NCBI GenBank assembly: GCA_021201185.1
Contig: JAJQFJ010000059.1
Coordinates: 1-64,000, forward strand
Direction: 5' to 3'
DNA: 64,000 nt
Source of the DNA: Clostridiales bacterium
GTDB lineage: Bacteria > Bacillota > Clostridia > Oscillospirales > Oscillospiraceae
Position 1 is the stretch's first letter. The number at the start of each line of letters is the position of its first letter. The notes beneath the pieces were generated by a model, which ran no database searches, was not told the origin of the DNA, and was given only the letters and a program-made list of their open reading frames with translations. Positions 29,643 to 41,406 of the stretch are shown piece after piece. The position numbers and the translations under genes were made by a program.

Positions 29643-31258
29643 GCGACCGAATGAATCCCATGCCCTTTGAGACCCTGCTCTGTACCGCTGTGAACGAGCT
29701 GCGGGAGAAAAACACCCTGTTCGGCGTCCCGGTAGTCCGCCCTCGGGCCTGCCCGGTGGACTTCTGCGGCGGGCGGGTGGAGACACCCATCGGCCCCGCA
29801 GCCGGGCCTCACACCCAGCTGGCCAACAACCTGATTGCCGCCTACGGGGCGGGAGGCCGCATTTTCGAGCTGAAAACCGTCCAGATCATCGACGGCGAGG
29901 ATCTGCCGGTGGATAAGCCCTGTATCTACGTCTCCGGAGAGGCGTACAACGTGGAGTGGTCCACCGAGCTGACCATCGGCCAGGCGGCGGAGGAGTACAT
30001 CAAGGCGTGGATCGTCATCCGCCTGTTGGCCAGGGAGTTCGATTTGGGGGACCCGGAGGGCTTCCAGTTCCATATGTCCGTGGGCTACGACCTGGCGGGA
30101 CTGCAGTCGGAAAAGGTGGACCGGTTCATCGAGACGATGAAGGACGCTTCCCGTGCCCCGGTGTGGAGCCTGTATCTGTCCCAGGTCAGAGCGCACCCGG
30201 AGCTGTTCCGGGTGGCGGATGAAGATTATGTCAACTCCATTCCTGCCAAAATCTGCAACACAGTCACCCTCTCCACTCTCCACGGCTGTCCGGTGGGGGA
30301 GATCCGGCGGATGATTGCCTATCTGCTGGAGGAGAAGGGGCTGAACACCTTCGTCAAGTGCAATCCCACCCTGGTGGGTTACGACGCCGCCCGGCAGGTG
30401 CTGGACGAGAACGGCTACGGCTACCTGACCTTTGACCGGGAGGGCTTCGACCATGACCTCCAGCCGGACTACGCCGTGGAGCTGCTCACCGATTTGAAGG
30501 CCCTGGCGGACTCCCTGGGACTGACCTTGGGGGTGAAGCTGACCAACACCTTCCCGGTGGCCATCCGCAACGGCGAGCTGCCCGGGGAGACCATGTATCT
30601 CTCCGGAAAGCCCCTGTTCCTGCTCTCCATCCGCACCGCCCAGCTTTTGAGCCGGGCCTTCGGGGGGACGCTGCCCGTCTCCTTCTCCGGGGGCATCGAC
30701 ACCCTCAACGTAGCTCAGGTGCTGTCCGTCGGCATCGCACCGGTGACGGTGGTGACCCTGCTGCTCCAGCAGGGGGGGTACAAAAATCTCTCCCGGCTGT
30801 GCGCCCTGGCTCCGGAGACGGTCCCCGCCCGGGTGAATGTGGCGGCCCTGGACGAGCTGGTGGCGTCGGTGAGCGCCGACCCCTATTATCAGAAGAAGCC
30901 TGAGCGCAGGACGGTGAAGCGTCCTCTGGACAGCCTGGCCTGCTACAGGTGCCGGAACTGTGTGGACGTGTGCCCCAACCGGGCCAACCTGGCCCTGCCG
31001 ACGCTGAAAAAGGCGGTGCACATCGAGCGGCTCTGCAACGAGTGCGGCAACTGCGCCTGCCTGTGCCCCTTCGGCTATCTGCCCTATCGGGACAAGTTCA
31101 CCCTCTTTGACAATGGGGCTGCTATGGAGCACAGCGACAACAACGGCTTCTATCTGACCGGGGACGGCTTTGTCGCCCGGGTGAACGGGGGAGAGGTCTC
31201 CACCCTGGAGGAGCTGCCGGAGGAGCTGCGGCCGGTGGTGGCGGCGTTCCTGGAGTGA
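29639..31258 (+). CDS. ygfK: YgfK-like selenate reductase subunit, short form (DHOD-like + 4Fe-4S)
   Basis: TPIGPAAGPHTQLANNLI, FELKTVQI, VTLSTLHGCPVGEI, GLNTFVKCNPTLVGY; C-terminal CRNCVDVCPNRAN and CNECGNCACLCPF. Confidence 0.88.
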   Translation: MSDRMNPMPFETLLCTAVNELREKNTLFGVPVVRPRACPVDFCGGRVETPIGPAAGPHTQLANNLIAAYGAGGRIFELKTVQIIDGEDLPVDKPCIYVSGEAYNVEWSTELTIGQAAEEYIKAWIVIRLLAREFDLGDPEGFQFHMSVGYDLAGLQSEKVDRFIETMKDASRAPVWSLYLSQVRAHPELFRVADEDYVNSIPAKICNTVTLSTLHGCPVGEIRRMIAYLLEEKGLNTFVKCNPTLVGYDAARQVLDENGYGYLTFDREGFDHDLQPDYAVELLTDLKALADSLGLTLGVKLTNTFPVAIRNGELPGETMYLSGKPLFLLSIRTAQLLSRAFGGTLPVSFSGGIDTLNVAQVLSVGIAPVTVVTLLLQQGGYKNLSRLCALAPETVPARVNVAALDELVASVSADPYYQKKPERRTVKRPLDSLACYRCRNCVDVCPNRANLALPTLKKAVHIERLCNECGNCACLCPFGYLPYRDKFTLFDNGAAMEHSDNNGFYLTGDGFVARVNGGEVSTLEELPEELRPVVAAFLE

Positions 31259-31307
31259 GCGGCGATGAAGCCACAGGCAGTTTCTACACCACAAACACAA
31301 AAAGAAA

Positions 31308-31341
31308 GGTCAGACGTCCATGACGGGCGTCTGGCCTTCCT
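31308..31341. terminator. Bidirectional terminator between convergent genes
   Basis: GGTCAGACG / CGTCTGGCC stem with T-rich tails on both strands. Confidence 0.7.
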
Positions 31342-31375
31342 TTTTGAAACATGATGCAGCTTGGATGTCCGTGCG

Positions 31376-32890
31376 TTATCTTAAAATCACGCCGATGATC
31401 ACGGCCAGCACGCAGGGGACCGTTACCGTGTCATATCCCTTCTTCGTGACGGCCTCTGTGACGGTGGCCGCAGCCGCGCCGATGATCGCCGCAGGGAGCG
31501 CGGTAGAGAGCGGCACGCCGCCGACGGTCAGGGAGAGGAGCACAGCGAGGAACGAGACGCAGAGCATGGCGCCGCTGCCCTCATAGGACTTGTGGCTGTC
31601 GGCAAATCTCCAGCCGATCTTATGGCGACCGTATCGCTTGCCCACCAGGGCCGCCGCCTCGTCTCCCAGGCCCCAGGCCAGGACGGCGGAGAGGACGGTG
31701 AGCTCGGAGTCAAGCACGCCCCAGAACAGGGTGATCAGAACGGCGGCCGTACCAAAGAGGAGGACCAGGCTTTTCCGCACCTCTCCGGCGGTGCGCTCCT
31801 GAAAGAGGCTGGCATAGAATTGCTTCGCCTCAAAGAGCTTCAGGACCGGGTACACCACGGCTATGAACAGGATGGACAACAGCGCCGGGACGTACCAGTG
31901 CTCCGAGGCCAGCAGAATGACCAGGACGATGAGAAAGGCGATGGTGTGCAGTACCTTACGCCGCACCTCTCCGTCAATGTGGAGAAATTCAAATCCGCAC
32001 AGGGCGGCGCAGACGGCGATGAGCAGGAAGACCACCAGCACCGCCAGGGTGTGCAGCAGCTCCAGCACCAGGGGCGGAAGGACCACGTCCTGGAAATAGT
32101 TGAGATAGATCATGGCGGCACCCAGCACGGTCAAAATGACGCCGGTGACTCTGCCCACCGTCTTGCTGTTCACCCGGTTGGCAAACTGGGCGGAGATGAG
32201 AGACGCTGCCGTGGCGGTGACGATGCAGATGAGCAGCACGTCCCAGCGCTCCAGTATGATGGCGGGGTGAATGAGGGAGTGGCTGACAAAGCCAATCAGG
32301 GCGGTGAAGGTCATGATAAAGGTACTGGTGCCCACGGCGGTTTTCAGGTCATAGCCCAGAAATGCCGTAAAGACCACCAGCATCATCATGCCCCCGCCGG
32401 TGCCCACAAAGCCGGTGCCGAAGCCGATGGTCAGGCCGAAGAACAGGGAGATGAGGATCTCCTTCCAACCCAGGCGCACGTTGGAGGCGTCCGCCCCCGA
32501 CTTCGAGGTGTCCGGCTTGATGAGAAAGCGGATGCCGATGCAGAAGGTCAGCAACAGAGTGAAGCCGCCCAGCACCACGTTGCCCACCAGATAGGCGGCA
32601 TAGCTGCCCACCGCGCTGAGAGAGATGATACAGGCCATCATGACCCAGCCGTGCTTCAGGTCGATGTGCTTGTTCTTTGCATACACCGAGGAGGACACCG
32701 CAGAGCCGAGAATGTCGGACGCCAGGGCGATGGCCGTCGCCTGATATGCCCCGTACTCTCCGCCAAAGGAGGGGCAGAGCACGATCAGGATGGGGACCAT
32801 CACCGTCGCCGCCGACAGCCCGGCCAGCCCAGTGCCCACCCATGCGCCCAGCGCCGCCACGATGTACCAGAAATATTCCATAGAGTCCAC
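31376..32890 (-). CDS. TSUP (TauE/SafE-like) permease fused to polyprenol/phytol-kinase-like (SEC59/CdsA-related) membrane domain
   Basis: N-half GVGTGLAGLSAATVMVPIL, GFGTGFVGTGGGMMMLV, TSTFIMTFTALIGF; C-half GEVRRKVLHTIAFLIV, WGLGDEAAALVGKRYGRHKIG...KSYEGSGAM. Confidence 0.75.
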   Translation of the reverse strand: MDSMEYFWYIVAALGAWVGTGLAGLSAATVMVPILIVLCPSFGGEYGAYQATAIALASDILGSAVSSSVYAKNKHIDLKHGWVMMACIISLSAVGSYAAYLVGNVVLGGFTLLLTFCIGIRFLIKPDTSKSGADASNVRLGWKEILISLFFGLTIGFGTGFVGTGGGMMMLVVFTAFLGYDLKTAVGTSTFIMTFTALIGFVSHSLIHPAIILERWDVLLICIVTATAASLISAQFANRVNSKTVGRVTGVILTVLGAAMIYLNYFQDVVLPPLVLELLHTLAVLVVFLLIAVCAALCGFEFLHIDGEVRRKVLHTIAFLIVLVILLASEHWYVPALLSILFIAVVYPVLKLFEAKQFYASLFQERTAGEVRKSLVLLFGTAAVLITLFWGVLDSELTVLSAVLAWGLGDEAAALVGKRYGRHKIGWRFADSHKSYEGSGAMLCVSFLAVLLSLTVGGVPLSTALPAAIIGAAAATVTEAVTKKGYDTVTVPCVLAVIIGVILR

Positions 32891-33131
32891 CCTGTCTCAC
32901 GTTTTAGGATATGTTAGCATGATATTATAAACGACAACTGTTGCTTTTGCAACCGACAGATGAACGGGAACTGTGAAGAATGGAGAACACGGCATGAAGG
33001 AGCAATACGAGCGGCGTGCTTCGGAGACGAAGAAAAAAGTCTGCCGGGCGTTCCTGCTCATGATGCGGAAAAGCGCTCCGATGTGGAGAGCGAGGCGGAA
33101 CGCCGTATTGCAAGGCAGCGATAAAAACGGG

Positions 33132-33166
33132 CACCGATCCTGATACCTGTCGTATCAAAATCGGTG
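33132..33166 (-). terminator. Terminator downstream of tRNA-Leu
   Basis: CACCGATCCTGATAC / GTATCAAAATCGGTG stem; GTTTTTAT tail on minus strand. Confidence 0.65.
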
Positions 33167-33177
33167 TCCGATCATGA

Positions 33178-33261
33178 TGCGGATGACGGGACTCGAACCC
33201 GTACGCCCATTCGAGCACAAGCACCTCAAGCTTGCCAGTCTACCAATTCCAGCACATCCGC
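33178..33261 (-). tRNA. tRNA-Leu (anticodon GAG)
   Basis: Minus strand GCGGATG...CATCCGC acceptor stem, anticodon loop CTTGAGG, long variable arm, GGGTTCGAGTCCC T-arm. Confidence 0.94.
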
Positions 33262-33355
33262 GTATCCTGTTTTCAACAGATAGTATTATAGTCAGACCGG
33301 GACGGTTTGTCAACCGCTTTTTTCAGCCTGCTGGGGAAATCCCCTTGCATGCTGA

Positions 33356-33390
33356 AAGTCCGCATGGCAGTTGCTATGCCATGCGGACTT
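33356..33390 (-). terminator. Stem-loop after rplT
   Basis: Perfect 14-bp AAGTCCGCATGGCA / TGCCATGCGGACTT. Confidence 0.65.
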
Positions 33391-33404
33391 GGTTCCGGTC
33401 AGGC

Positions 33405-33761
33405 TCAGGCCAGCTTGCTCTTGGCCAGCTCGGTGAGCTGGGCAAAGGCAGCGGCGTCGTTCACAGCCAGCTCGGCGAGGATCTTGCGGTCGATTTGCAC
33501 GTCAGCCAGCTTCAGGCCATGCATGAAGGTGGAATAGTTCATGCCGTTGAGCTTGCAGGCAGCGGAGATCCGGGTGATCCACAGACGGCGGAAGTCGCGC
33601 TTCTTCAGGCGGCGGCCGGTGTAGGCATAGTTGCCGGACTTCATGACGGCCTGCTTGGCCATCTTAAAGTGCTTGCTCTTGGCGCCCCAATAGCCCTTGG
33701 CCAGCTTCAGGGTGCGGTTACGTCTTTTCCGCGTCATCATCGCGCGCTTAACTCTTGCCAT
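33405..33761 (-). CDS. rplT: 50S ribosomal protein L20
   Basis: [47 protein letters not shown]. Confidence 0.98.
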   Translation of the reverse strand: MARVKRAMMTRKRRNRTLKLAKGYWGAKSKHFKMAKQAVMKSGNYAYTGRRLKKRDFRRLWITRISAACKLNGMNYSTFMHGLKLADVQIDRKILAELAVNDAAAFAQLTELAKSKLA

Positions 33762-33782
33762 AATTCAGTTCCCTCCTCTATC

Positions 33783-33986
33783 TCACTTGTAAGGAATCAT
33801 CTCGCGGATGGTGGCGGCGTTGGTGACGTCCGCATAGCCGCCCTTCCGGAGGCCTCTCTTCCGCTTGGTGGTCTTCCCGTGGCCGTTGAGCAGGTGGGAC
33901 TTGAAAGCGTGCGCACGCTTGACCTTGCCGTTCTTGGTGAGAGAAAAGCGCTTCTTGGCACCGCTGTGGGTTTTCATCTTAGGCAT
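33783..33986 (-). CDS. rpmI: 50S ribosomal protein L35
   Basis: [33 protein letters not shown]. Confidence 0.98.
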   Translation of the reverse strand: MPKMKTHSGAKKRFSLTKNGKVKRAHAFKSHLLNGHGKTTKRKRGLRKGGYADVTNAATIREMIPYK

Positions 33987-34027
33987 GATGAATTGCTCCT
34001 TTCGTCAGGCGGGCGAGCCGCCGAAAA

Positions 34028-34600
34028 TTACTTCTCCGCTGATTTTTCCTGAGTCGCGGCCTTCTTCGCCGCTGTGTTCAGCTCCTTGGCCGGCTTGGGG
34101 GAGAGGAACATGATCATGTGCCGTCCCTCCATATTGGGCTTCTTGTCCAGGTTGGCCACATCGCTGCATTCTGCGGCAAAACGCTTGAGCAGATCGGCTC
34201 CGATCTCTGTATGGGCCATTTCACGGCCGCGGAAACGGACGGCCACCTTGACACGGTCGCCCTCCGCCAGGAATTTCTTTGCGCTGCGGAGCTTGACGTT
34301 GAAGTCGCCGCTGTCAATGCTGGGAGACATCCGAACCTCTTTGATCTCCACGATATGCTGGTTCTTGCGCATCTCCTTCTCCCGCTTGGACCGCTCAAAG
34401 CGGTAACGGCCGTAGTCCATGATCTTGCAGACCGGAGGGACAGCCTTGGGGGAAATTTTGACCAGATCCAGCTCCTGCCGGGCGGCGATCTCCAGGGCGG
34501 ACTTGGCGGACATAATGCCCAGCTGTTCGCCGGTGGAGGAGATCACACGGACCTCCTTGTCACGAATCTCTTCGTTGATCTGATGCGTCATGCTGCTAAT
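34028..34600 (-). CDS. infC: Translation initiation factor IF-3 (probable AUU start at 34600; ATG alternative at 34591)
   Basis: ISSMTHQINEEIRDKEVRVISSTGEQLGIM...VKISPKAVPPVCKIMDYGRYRFE; GGAGG at 34610-34614, 9 nt before ATT. Confidence 0.95.
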   Translation of the reverse strand: MSSMTHQINEEIRDKEVRVISSTGEQLGIMSAKSALEIAARQELDLVKISPKAVPPVCKIMDYGRYRFERSKREKEMRKNQHIVEIKEVRMSPSIDSGDFNVKLRSAKKFLAEGDRVKVAVRFRGREMAHTEIGADLLKRFAAECSDVANLDKKPNMEGRHMIMFLSPKPAKELNTAAKKAATQEKSAEK

Positions 34601-34632
34601 ACGAACACACCTCCAGAAAATAATAAGAGCGA

Positions 34633-34753
34633 ATACCGAAACGGTATCCGCATGGAAAAACTCCCCACATCCGTGGGAGAAAACCACTGTTGACCAGACG
34701 CCTGAGGCGGCAGGTGAGGACGTGATACCGTTCCTGCTTCTTTGTGCGTACAC
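34633..34753 (-). promoter_or_regulatory. infC leader, candidate L20-type autoregulatory leader with attenuator
   Basis: Terminator-like hairpin CTCCCAC/GTGGGGAG + TTTTT (34656-34679 minus); 9-bp long-range complementarity 34640-34648 with 34724-34732. Confidence 0.65.
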
Positions 34754-34782
34754 ATTATAAAGGACGTCGGAGCGGTTGTCAA
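34754..34782 (-). promoter_or_regulatory. Consensus sigma-A promoter of infC operon
   Basis: Minus strand TTGACA - 17 nt - TATAAT, exact consensus. Confidence 0.9.
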
Positions 34783-34975
34783 TAGCCATTTTCGGAAATT
34801 TTGCCGCCTCGCCGGAACTCCTTCCCGCTGTCGGAGCGGGACAGAGAAAGCGCCGTGGATGGGGAGCAGGCATCATAACAGACAGAAAAAAACAGAACGG
34901 GATGCAGCAAAACGCCTGCGTCATGCGTATGAATAACAGAACGAAATCACACCCACCCGGAAAGGAGCGGTTTCC

Positions 34976-35917
34976 ATGAAGAAAACATTTTCCCTCCTGC
35001 TGGCCTTGGGCCTGGCCCTGAGCCTGACCGCCTGCGGGAACGACCCTGCATCAGATATCCCGTGGGAAACGGACGACGGCGGCGGGACCGAGGCCACAGA
35101 GAACGAAGCCAACACCACAGAGAACGAAGCCAACACTACAGAGGACACCTCCGCCCGTCTGCTGGACGAGGCCGACACGGCGAGCAGCGCCGTGACTCTC
35201 TACTATTTTGACGGGGAGACGGTGACATCCCGGACGTGCTATACCACAGACAGGGAGGACGAGCTGCTGGAGACACTCAACGTCTCCGTTACCCTGGCGG
35301 AGGACGCCGACCTCTCGGAGTGGGAAGCGCCCTGTTACGGTCTGTGGACCTGCGATGGGGAGGGCTATGACCTGACCCTGGCCTACTATGACGGCCTGTG
35401 GCTGGACCGGGACGGCAACGTCTGGGCAGGGGAGGCGGACTTTTCCGCCTGTTGGGACGAGTTGGAGGGGGAGGATGAGGACGGCACGCTCTCTGTCCTG
35501 AACTTCCCCAACGCCGGTTATCTGGCCCCGGTGAACAGCCTGTTCCTGGCAGTCTCCGATACAGCGGACGAGAGCGGCATCTCCACCATGCCCCTGGAGA
35601 TGATCATGACCGTCCTGGATGTGACGGACGGCGTTGTCACCGTACTTATCGACAACCAGAGCGGCTATGAGATGTCTTATGGGGAGTACTTCTCTCTGGA
35701 GACAGAGCAGGACGGAGAGTGGTATGTCCTGCCCCCTCAGGGGACGCTGGAATTCGACGACATTGCCTATATCCTCCAGGACATGGAGCAGGCGGAGGAG
35801 ACCTGCGACCTGACCGCCTACGGGGCGCTCCCGGCGGGACACTACCGCATCGTCAAGGACGACATGACGGCGGAGTTCTGGCTGGACGAAAACGGAGCGC
35901 TGACGAATGCCGGATGA
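34976..35917 (+). CDS. Lipoprotein with C-terminal Ig-like domain, hypothetical
   Basis: Lipobox LALSLTACGN; acidic linker with repeated TENEANT; C-terminal region DNQSGYEMSYGEYFSLE...GHYRIVKD. Confidence 0.75.
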   Translation: MKKTFSLLLALGLALSLTACGNDPASDIPWETDDGGGTEATENEANTTENEANTTEDTSARLLDEADTASSAVTLYYFDGETVTSRTCYTTDREDELLETLNVSVTLAEDADLSEWEAPCYGLWTCDGEGYDLTLAYYDGLWLDRDGNVWAGEADFSACWDELEGEDEDGTLSVLNFPNAGYLAPVNSLFLAVSDTADESGISTMPLEMIMTVLDVTDGVVTVLIDNQSGYEMSYGEYFSLETEQDGEWYVLPPQGTLEFDDIAYILQDMEQAEETCDLTAYGALPAGHYRIVKDDMTAEFWLDENGALTNAG

Positions 35918-36221
35918 GCCGGGAAAAGGGCTTACAATCTGGTCAGCCGCAGGCCGGAGCGTGCCTCCGCTGACCATGCCGTGTGATAATACTTTCGAAA
36001 ATGACGGAAATATAAATTGAAATTGCATAAAATTCAAAAATAAGCGGCTATAAATTCATAACATCCGCCAAAAATGAATTTGGTCTATTGACTTCCTGCA
36101 AAAATGTGGTAAACTGCATGACATCAGGGCAACGGGGCCAGAAATCGTACAGGATTTCCGGCCCCGTTTGCACTGATAGCTGCAGCAAGAGCGAAAAACA
36201 GAACAGTAACTGTCAACACAA

Positions 36222-36266
36222 GGGCGTGTTTTCCGGGAGAGAAGCGGGGAACACGTCCCATTTTTT
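36222..36266 (+). terminator. Terminator-like hairpin in amt leader, just before the RBS
   Basis: GGGCGTGTT / AACACGTCCC stem followed by ATTTTTT. Confidence 0.6.
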
Positions 36267-36280
36267 GGGAGGGAAAGTCA

Positions 36281-38035
36281 ATGGATGAATCTACGATCCT
36301 GAGTATGATCTCAGAGCAGACCTTCGGCGTCTGGTTCCTCATCGGCGCTGCGCTGGTGTTCTGGATGCAGGCGGGCTTCGCCATGGTGGAGACCGGCTTC
36401 ACCCGGGCCAAGAACGCAGGCAACATCCTGATGAAGAACCTGATGGACTTCTGCATCGGCACCGTCATGTTTATCCTCATCGGCTTCGGCCTGCTGCTAG
36501 GGGAGGATATGATGGGCCTGATCGGCAAGCCCGGTCTGGACATCTTCACCGCCTACGAGAGCTTTGACTGGTCGAACTTCGTGTTCAACCTGGTCTTCTG
36601 CGCCACCACCGCCACCATCGTCTCCGGCGCCATGGCGGAGCGCACCAAGTTCCTCTCCTACTGCATCTATTCCGCCGTCATCTCCGGCCTGATCTATCCC
36701 ATCGAGGCCCACTGGATCTGGGGCGGCGGCTGGCTGGCACAGCTGGGCTTTCACGATTTCGCCGGCTCCTGCGCCATCCACATGGTGGGCGGCATCTCTG
36801 CTCTCATCGGGGCCAAAATCCTCGGCCCCCGTATCGGCAAGTTCAAGAAGGAGAAGGACGGCAGCATCAAGGTGCACAGCTTCCCCGGTCACAGCCTGCC
36901 CCTGGGCTGTCTGGGCTGCTTCATCCTCTGGCTGGGCTGGTACGGCTTCAACGGCGCCGCCGCCACCTCTGTGGAGCAGCTGGGCTCCATCTTCCTGACC
37001 ACCACCGTCGCCCCCGCCGTGGCCACCGTCACCTGCATGATCTTCACCTGGCTGAAGTACGGTAAGCCCGACGTGTCCATGTGCCTGAACGCCTCTCTGG
37101 CGGGCCTGGTGGCCATCACCGCCCCCTGCGATACCACTGACTGTCTGGGCGCTGCCATCATCGGCATCGTGGCCGGCCTGCTGGTCTGCTTCGGCGTGTG
37201 GCTGCTGGACTATAAGCTCCGCATCGACGACCCCGTGGGTGCTGTGGCAGTCCACTGCCTGAACGGTATGTGGGGCACCATCGCTGTGGGTCTGTTCTCC
37301 ACCACCTCTGCCCCCGGCAACGATACCCTGGTGGGCCTGTTCTATGGCGGCGGCTTTGAGCTGCTGGGAAAGCAGCTGCTGGGCCTGGTCTCCGTGGCCG
37401 CCTGGACCGCTGTGACCATCACCATTACCTTCCTTGTTATCAGGGCCTGTGTGGGCCTGCGGGTCGCCCCCGAGGAGGAGATCGCCGGCCTGGACAGCAC
37501 CGAGCACGGCCTGCCCTCCGCCTATGCCGGCTTCGACTTCACCGACCGGGATACGGACAGCAGCGACATCGTTACCGGCGATGTGCCTATGAACGCCGCC
37601 GTCCAGGTGGAGAACGTCCAGCAGAGCGAGCCGGTGGCCGTTACCTCCGGGGCCTCCTACGGGGCCTACAGCAAGATTGTCATCGTCTGCCGCCAGAACC
37701 GGTTCGAGGCGATCAAGAGCGCCATGGCCCAGATCGGCGTGACCGGCATGACCGTGACCCAGGTCATGGGCTGCGGGGCCCAGAAGGGCAAGGTGGAATA
37801 TTACCGCGGCGTTCCCCTGACCATGAGCCTACAGCCCAAGCTGAAGATCGAGGTGGTCGTCTCCACCGTACCTGTGGACCAGGTGATCGCCGCCGCCAAG
37901 ATGGCGCTGTACACCGGCAACCTGGGCGATGGCAAGATCTTCGTCTACAATGTGGAGAACGTCATCCGGGTCCGCACCGGCGAGGAGGGCTATGCCGCCC
38001 TCACCAACGATGAGCTGCCTGAGCCTGTAAAATAA
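36281..38035 (+). CDS. amt: Ammonium transporter fused to C-terminal PII (GlnB/GlnK) domain
   Basis: Amt motifs FWMQAGFAMVETGFTRAKNAGNIL, DFAGSCAIHMVGG, GWYGFNGAA; C-terminal YSKIVIVCRQNRFEAIKSAMAQIGVTGMTVTQVMGCGAQKG...GDGKIFVYNVENVIRVRTGEEG. Confidence 0.95.
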   Translation: MDESTILSMISEQTFGVWFLIGAALVFWMQAGFAMVETGFTRAKNAGNILMKNLMDFCIGTVMFILIGFGLLLGEDMMGLIGKPGLDIFTAYESFDWSNFVFNLVFCATTATIVSGAMAERTKFLSYCIYSAVISGLIYPIEAHWIWGGGWLAQLGFHDFAGSCAIHMVGGISALIGAKILGPRIGKFKKEKDGSIKVHSFPGHSLPLGCLGCFILWLGWYGFNGAAATSVEQLGSIFLTTTVAPAVATVTCMIFTWLKYGKPDVSMCLNASLAGLVAITAPCDTTDCLGAAIIGIVAGLLVCFGVWLLDYKLRIDDPVGAVAVHCLNGMWGTIAVGLFSTTSAPGNDTLVGLFYGGGFELLGKQLLGLVSVAAWTAVTITITFLVIRACVGLRVAPEEEIAGLDSTEHGLPSAYAGFDFTDRDTDSSDIVTGDVPMNAAVQVENVQQSEPVAVTSGASYGAYSKIVIVCRQNRFEAIKSAMAQIGVTGMTVTQVMGCGAQKGKVEYYRGVPLTMSLQPKLKIEVVVSTVPVDQVIAAAKMALYTGNLGDGKIFVYNVENVIRVRTGEEGYAALTNDELPEPVK

Positions 38036-38141
38036 ACAGTTCAGTTTCCCTAAGCTGCTTTCATCGGGCCGCACACCCGTGGAAGATATTCTCCTATACT
38101 CCTCCATGCTCCGCCGGGGTGGCACGACCCGGCAGGACACG

Positions 38142-38174
38142 GAACATCCCGAGCCGTCACGGTTCGGGATGTTC
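38142..38174 (+). terminator. Terminator after amt
   Basis: GAACATCCCGA / TCGGGATGTTC 11-bp stem. Confidence 0.65.
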
Positions 38175-38232
38175 TGCGTTTTCGGGAGAAAAACAAAGTT
38201 TGCCAAATTTTCAACAGATTATGCAAAAACTC

Positions 38233-38260
38233 TTGTCAAATTTTGATACTTTGATAAAAT
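38233..38260 (+). promoter_or_regulatory. Promoter for GH2 gene
   Basis: TTGTCA - 16 nt - TAAAAT. Confidence 0.55.
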
Positions 38261-38286
38261 AGAATTACCCATTGCAGACAGCATAG

Positions 38287-41241
<2,955 letters not shown>

Positions 41242-41257
41242 GAAAATTTTTGCACCC

Positions 41258-41286
41258 AAAGCCCGGAGGCATGTCCTCCGGGCTTT
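41258..41286 (+). terminator. Terminator after lacZ-type gene
   Basis: Perfect 12-bp AAAGCCCGGAGG / CCTCCGGGCTTT. Confidence 0.75.
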
Positions 41287-41406
41287 GCCAGTAGGGAAAA
41301 GATGGAAAATTGATTGAAAAAAACCATGCACTGTGATAAGATAACATACACGTTCCTACACAGACCGAAAGAGACTGATGAGCCGAAGAGATCGGAGTGA
41401 AGCAGG

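Noticed and set aside
29231-31300. 689-aa minus-strand ORF over ygfK
   Set aside because: Antisense to a gene with unmistakable ferredoxin motifs.
36132-36167. ANTAR-type dual-hexaloop antiterminator before amt
   Set aside because: First loop is GTACAG and lacks the A1/G4 pattern.
36497-37507. 336-aa minus-strand Gly/His/Asp-rich ORF
   Set aside because: Antisense shadow of amt.
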